A DNA stretch of 64,000 bases from Ferruginibacter paludis (GTDB lineage Bacteria > Bacteroidota > Bacteroidia > Chitinophagales > Chitinophagaceae): positions 248,001-312,000 of the forward strand of contig NZ_JAUFQJ010000014.1 in the NCBI RefSeq assembly GCF_030409685.1, in the 5' to 3' direction. Below are positions 60,214 through 64,000 of this stretch, piece after piece; the first letter of the stretch is position 1; every line of letters starts with the position of its first letter. The notes beneath the pieces were generated by a model. It searched no databases. It saw only the letters and a list, made by a program, of their open reading frames with translations, and had not been told where the DNA came from. Position numbers and translations under genes: made by a program.

Positions 60214-60648
60214 TTATTTGGCAATCACTTCAGCCTGGTAATCTCTGCGAACTACAAATTTTACGGCGATTGGTAACTTTTGTGCAGCCAGTTCAAACGC
60301 TTCTTTTGCTACCTGTAATGGAACACCATCAGCTTCAAACAAAATACGACCAGGTTCAACTACTGCAGCCCAGTATTCAGGGTTACCCTTACCTTTACCC
60401 ATCCTCACTTCAGCTGGCTTCTTGGTAATTGGTTTGTCAGGAAAAATTCTGATCCAAACATTTCCTTCCCTTTTCATATGACGGGTTAAAGCCTGACGGG
60501 CACTTTCAATCTGCCTGTTAGTTAACCAAATTGGTTCCAGTGCTTTTAAAGCAAATGATCCGAAAGAAATAGTTGTGCCTCTTTTAGCAGTTTCCCTGAT
60601 TCGGCCTTTCTGCGCCTTTCTATGTTTTGCTCTTTTTGGTTGTAACAT
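60214..60648 (-). CDS. rplP: 50S ribosomal protein L16
   Basis: A 144-residue L16: [100 protein letters not shown]. It is required for tRNA accommodation at the A site. The segment MGKGKG is the conserved tip region. Confidence 0.97.
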   Translation of the reverse strand: MLQPKRAKHRKAQKGRIRETAKRGTTISFGSFALKALEPIWLTNRQIESARQALTRHMKREGNVWIRIFPDKPITKKPAEVRMGKGKGNPEYWAAVVEPGRILFEADGVPLQVAKEAFELAAQKLPIAVKFVVRRDYQAEVIAK

Positions 60649-60699
60649 TATCTATCAATTTGAAAAATTTGTTATTATTGTTTTCTGGAAAAGAAAAAA

Positions 60700-61527
60700 T
60701 TATCTCCTTCCACCCTGGCCACCACCGCGGTTTGCACCTCCCTGGCCACCACTGCGTCCTCTGTCTCCACCTTGTCCGCCGCCTCTTCTGTCACCACCGC
60801 CTCTTCTATCATCAAATCCACCACGGTTTTCAAAACCACCTCTTGAATCACCTTCTTTACCGCCACCGGCTAAAATATTTGGATTCAAATCTCTCTTCGC
60901 CAATACTTCACCTTTACAGATCCATACCTTGATACCGATTTTACCGTATACAGTCTGTGCAAATACACTGGCGTAATCTATATCCATACGTAAAGTATGC
61001 AATGGAGTTCTTCCTTGTTTAATTTCTTCGCTACGGGCAATTTCAGCACCACCCAAACGACCACCGCATCTAACTTTTATTCCTTCAGCACCCATTCTTA
61101 ACGCAGAAGCAATCGCCATTTTAACGGCACGTTTAAAGTTGATCCTTCCTTCCAGCTGCCGGGCAATTGTATCAGCTACAATCTGCGCATCCAGTTCAGG
61201 ACGACGGATTTCCAATATATTTATCTGAACATCATCCTTACCGGTTAATTTCTTCAGCTCTTCCTTAATCCTGTCAACCTCTCCACCACCTTTACCGATG
61301 ATGATACCTGGCTTGGAAGTATGGATGGTAACGATCAGTTTGTTAAGCGTACGCTCGATAACGATCTTAGAAATACCACCTTTATTGATACGGGCATTCA
61401 GGTAGGTTCTGATCTTATGATCTTCAATTAACTTGTTACCGAAATCTTTTTTATGTGCATACCAATTACTGTCCCATCCACGGATGATTCCCAGTCTGAT
61501 ACCAACAGGATTTGTTTTCTGACCCAT
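60700..61527 (-). CDS. rpsC: 30S ribosomal protein S3 with RGG-rich C-terminal tail
   Basis: A 275-residue S3. The KH domain carries [20 protein letters not shown] and [20 protein letters not shown]; the C-terminal domain has [60 protein letters not shown] and [13 protein letters not shown]. The last 55-60 residues are a glycine/arginine/asparagine-rich tail ([19 protein letters not shown] and similar) with many RGG/RGGG units. S3 forms the mRNA entry channel with S4 and S5; the tail would project there and could bind RNA. E. coli S3 is 233 residues and lacks it. Confidence 0.97.
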   Translation of the reverse strand: MGQKTNPVGIRLGIIRGWDSNWYAHKKDFGNKLIEDHKIRTYLNARINKGGISKIVIERTLNKLIVTIHTSKPGIIIGKGGGEVDRIKEELKKLTGKDDVQINILEIRRPELDAQIVADTIARQLEGRINFKRAVKMAIASALRMGAEGIKVRCGGRLGGAEIARSEEIKQGRTPLHTLRMDIDYASVFAQTVYGKIGIKVWICKGEVLAKRDLNPNILAGGGKEGDSRGGFENRGGFDDRRGGGDRRGGGQGGDRGRSGGQGGANRGGGQGGRR

Positions 61528-61557
61528 ATTCTTGGTTAATTCGTTTTAATTAATTTA

Positions 61558-61902
61558 TTAACTTTTGCTGTCTACTATTAATGTTACATGGTTGCTACGC
61601 TTGCGCACTTTATAACCACGCCCCTGTGGTGCAGGGCGCATACGCTTAATCACTCTTCCTCCGTCAACCATAACTGTTTTTACAACCAGTTTAGCATCTT
61701 CTACCTTTACATCTGTATTTTTTTGCTCCCAGTTGTTGATAGCACTTTTTAATAACTTGTATAAAGGAACAGCCGGATGTTTAGTGTTGAACTGTAATAC
61801 ACCTAAAGCTTTTTCTACTTCCATTCCACGTATCAGATCAACCAGCAAACGCATTTTACGCGGTGAAGTTGGATAATTGTTAAGTTTAGCTACTGCTTCC
61901 AT
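61558..61902 (-). CDS. rplV: 50S ribosomal protein L22
   Basis: A 114-residue L22: [80 protein letters not shown] equivalents ([20 protein letters not shown]). The extended loop lines the peptide exit tunnel and is a macrolide-resistance site in other bacteria. Located between rpsS and rpsC. Confidence 0.97.
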   Translation of the reverse strand: MEAVAKLNNYPTSPRKMRLLVDLIRGMEVEKALGVLQFNTKHPAVPLYKLLKSAINNWEQKNTDVKVEDAKLVVKTVMVDGGRVIKRMRPAPQGRGYKVRKRSNHVTLIVDSKS

Positions 61903-61965
61903 TTTTATTTAGTTTCAAGTTTTAATTTCCTGCCTGTTACGACAATTAATTGCAAACTTCTTTTA

Positions 61966-62235
61966 TTACATTTTTTTACTTGAGTGACCCCTGAAGTTTC
62001 TTGTTGGCGCAAATTCCCCTAATTTATGACCTACCATAAATTCGGTAACATAAACCGGAATAAATTTATTTCCATTATGTACTGCTAATGTGTGACCAAC
62101 AAAATCAGGAGTAATAGTAGAACGGCGTGACCATGTTTTAATAACACCTTTCTTATTCTTTCCTTCATTGATCGCTAATACTTTCTCTTCCAGATTAGCA
62201 TCGATATAAGGACCTTTTTTAACCGAACGTGGCAT
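61966..62235 (-). CDS. rpsS: 30S ribosomal protein S19
   Basis: An 89-residue S19: [80 protein letters not shown]. It contacts the A-site tRNA and the 50S subunit through bridge B1. Confidence 0.97.
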   Translation of the reverse strand: MPRSVKKGPYIDANLEEKVLAINEGKNKKGVIKTWSRRSTITPDFVGHTLAVHNGNKFIPVYVTEFMVGHKLGEFAPTRNFRGHSSKKM

Positions 62236-62295
62236 AGTATTTATTTTTGTGTTGATTCTCCCGGTTTAGCACCAGGATATTTTAACCTGATTGAA

Positions 62296-63138
62296 TTATT
62301 TGTTACTGATCTTCTTTCCGTTTCTTCTCTGGATAATCATCTTATCAGATCCTTTTCCTCTTGTACGTGTAACCTGTCCTTTTGCATACTTACCTGTACG
62401 GCTACGTGGGTGACCTCCGGATGCTCTACCTTCACCACCACCCATCGGATGATCTACCGGGTTCATCGCTACAGCTCTTGTTCTTGGTCTAACACCTTTC
62501 CACCTGTTTCTACCAGCTTTACCAGCACTCTCCAGGTTATGATCGCTGTTGCTTACAACACCAACTGTTGCATAGCAATTGATCAATACTTTTCTTAACT
62601 CACCGCTTGGCATTTTTAAAATACCATACTTTTCTTCCTTATTCGCTAACTGAGCTGTGTTACCAGCACTACGAACCAACTTACCACCTTGTCCTGGTTG
62701 CATTTCAATGTTGTGCACATTAGTACCAAGTGGCATGTTTTTCAGTTGCAATGCATTACCCAATTCAGGAGCAACACTATCACCGCTTAAAACTGTTGCG
62801 CCAACCTGTAAGCCATTCGGAGCAATGATGTAACGTTTTTCACCATCAGCATAATTCAACAAAGCGATGAATGCTGTACGGTTTGGATCGTATTCAATAC
62901 TTTTTACAGTAGCCGGAATATTCTTCTTATCTCTCTTGAAATCAATTACACGATACATGGTTTTGTTACCACCACCCATATAGCGCATTGATCTTCTACC
63001 CTGTGAGTTACGACCGGCAGTATTCTTCTGCTTTTCAAGCAACGTTTTTTCAGGAATGTTGGTAGTGATCTCTGCGTACGCATTACCAATTCTCCAGCGT
63101 GTACCTGCTGTGGTCGGTTTGTATTTTCTAAGTGCCAT
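62296..63138 (-). CDS. rplB: 50S ribosomal protein L2
   Basis: A 280-residue L2: [100 protein letters not shown], and the conserved [20 protein letters not shown] with the functional His near the peptidyl transferase centre. It is needed for subunit association and peptide bond formation. Confidence 0.97.
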   Translation of the reverse strand: MALRKYKPTTAGTRWRIGNAYAEITTNIPEKTLLEKQKNTAGRNSQGRRSMRYMGGGNKTMYRVIDFKRDKKNIPATVKSIEYDPNRTAFIALLNYADGEKRYIIAPNGLQVGATVLSGDSVAPELGNALQLKNMPLGTNVHNIEMQPGQGGKLVRSAGNTAQLANKEEKYGILKMPSGELRKVLINCYATVGVVSNSDHNLESAGKAGRNRWKGVRPRTRAVAMNPVDHPMGGGEGRASGGHPRSRTGKYAKGQVTRTRGKGSDKMIIQRRNGKKISNK

Positions 63139-63224
63139 TGTAAACTACTTTTTTATTTGTCAAAACTTTGCGGTGCTGACCACCATACATTAATTATAAT
63201 TTGCCGAATCCATCCGGATCAAGA

Positions 63225-63524
63225 CTATACTGTTCCGTATATGTCAATCGATTCTCCGTCTGCCACTGTAACAAATGCCTTCTTTTTAGCAGGCTTGCGA
63301 CCGCTAACAACACCAGCTTTTGTGTTACGTGATTTAGCTTTACCAGGCATAACTGTTGTGTTAACATTTTTTACCTGAACACCGTAGAATTCTTCTACCG
63401 CTTTCTTAATCTCCAGTTTATTAGCTTTTCTGCTAACAACAAAAGCATAGCGGTTCATTTTTTCAGTTTGCTTATTTATCTTTTCAGATAAGATAGGCTT
63501 TATTAAAACTTCAGACAGTTTCAT
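63225..63524 (-). CDS. rplW: 50S ribosomal protein L23
   Basis: A 99-residue L23: MKLSEVLIKPILSEKINKQT, MNRYAFVVSRKANKLEIKKA, VEEFYGVQVKNVNTTVMPGK, then SGRKPAKKKAFVTVADGESI. It sits at the exit tunnel and docks trigger factor and SRP. An 86-bp spacer separates it from rplB. Confidence 0.97.
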   Translation of the reverse strand: MKLSEVLIKPILSEKINKQTEKMNRYAFVVSRKANKLEIKKAVEEFYGVQVKNVNTTVMPGKAKSRNTKAGVVSGRKPAKKKAFVTVADGESIDIYGTV

Positions 63525-63552
63525 GTTTCTAATTTGATAATTGCTAATTAAA

Positions 63553-63999
63553 TTATGCTTCCGCTACTTCTTCCTCACTAAAAATTCTTGCAACACTTTC
63601 GGTAAAAACCACCACTTTGGCATTTACGATATCGTATGTATTTACATCGCTCAACAAACTTCCCTGAACACCAGGTATGTTTCTTAAACTCAGGTAAACG
63701 TTATCATTATCTTCAGGAATAACAAACAATGTTTTTTTATCGCCAACCTGTAAGCTTTTTAAGATACCGGCAAACTGCTTTGATTTTGGAGCTTCCATGG
63801 TGATATCTTCTACAATCACAATTGCATTTTCTTTTGCCTTAGCACTTAATGCACTGATTTTAGCCAGGTCCTTCACTTTACGGTTTAATTTAAAATCGTA
63901 CAGGTGAGGTTTTGGTCCAAAGATGGTACCACCACCTTTGTATATAGGACTACGCAAATTACCTTTACGTGCACCACCAGTTCCTTTTTGCTTTACCAG
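63553..63999 (-). CDS. rplD: 50S ribosomal protein L4, 5' part outside window
   Basis: The frame is open to the right window edge: before the TTG at 63957 it reads LVKQKGTGGARKGN, the conserved L4 segment, so the gene is 5'-truncated here and that TTG is not the start. The visible part has RSPIYKGGGTIFGPKPHLYD, AKENAIVIVEDITMEAPKSK, LRNIPGVQGSLLSDVNTYDI, VNAKVVVFTESVARIFSEEE. L4 lines the exit tunnel and in enterobacteria represses the S10 operon. The cluster runs leftward from here in standard S10-spc order. Confidence 0.96.
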   Translation of the reverse strand: MVKQKGTGGARKGNLRSPIYKGGGTIFGPKPHLYDFKLNRKVKDLAKISALSAKAKENAIVIVEDITMEAPKSKQFAGILKSLQVGDKKTLFVIPEDNDNVYLSLRNIPGVQGSLLSDVNTYDIVNAKVVVFTESVARIFSEEEVAEA

Positions 64000-64000
64000 T

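Overview
The window looks like a chromosomal segment of a Bacteroidota bacterium, most likely family Chitinophagaceae. The basis is indirect: TAnnTTTG-type -7 promoter elements lie ahead of many genes, Shine-Dalgarno sequences are nearly absent, one protein carries a type IX secretion (T9SS) C-terminal sorting domain, and many families typical of this group are present (CarboxypepD_reg-like, DUF5916, DUF5723, DUF1080, PIG-L, M56 peptidase, LytS/LytR pairs). I see no rRNA or tRNA genes, CRISPR array, intact insertion sequence or prophage.

Layout. Positions 1-8.2 kb hold a photolyase-family protein cut by the left edge, a coupled DUF2805 gene, an acyl-CoA thioesterase, a minus-strand set (PlsC acyltransferase plus two tandem paralogous CarboxypepD_reg-like secreted proteins), an HAD phosphatase, and an AT-rich gene broken by an in-frame TGA. 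From 8.3 to 17.4 kb come a periplasmic GH3 beta-glucosidase (BglX), an AI-2E-family transporter, a zone of decayed gene fragments including a parA start, a GT-C-like membrane protein, a coupled CBM9-like and glycoside-hydrolase-like pair, and an O-methyltransferase. From 17.6 to 20.7 kb a LiaF-like membrane protein precedes DUF4288, a LytS-type kinase and a LytTR regulator, an arrangement reminiscent of LiaFSR.

From 21 to 47.8 kb is a mosaic of mostly single-gene units. It includes DUF3303 with a perfect Shine-Dalgarno, DoxX, a lipoprotein phosphoesterase, an AraC regulator with an adjacent nitrilase, a PIG-L deacetylase, DUF1203, a META lipoprotein, a lipase, an M56 peptidase with a long coiled coil, DUF5916, a GloVer-repeat T9SS cargo, a fatty acid hydroxylase, PhnA, DUF1080, DUF5723 and a methyltransferase. 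Strong hairpin terminators separate several convergent pairs.

From 47.9 kb: rpsA, a small membrane protein, an HI0933-like flavoprotein, a pseudogene of a permuted papain-like hydrolase, and then on the minus strand the S10-spc ribosomal protein cluster from rplD (cut by the right edge) to secY and map. The cluster ends at map, so infA, rpmJ, rpsM, rpsK, rpsD, rpoA and rplQ do not follow it here.

The structure that gene annotation does not explain is a set of degenerate short tandem repeats in intergenic DNA. Their sequences differ from locus to locus but the period is 7 bp (or 8 bp). They lie downstream of the methyltransferase, downstream of the LiaF-like gene, and in several spacers inside the ribosomal protein operon.
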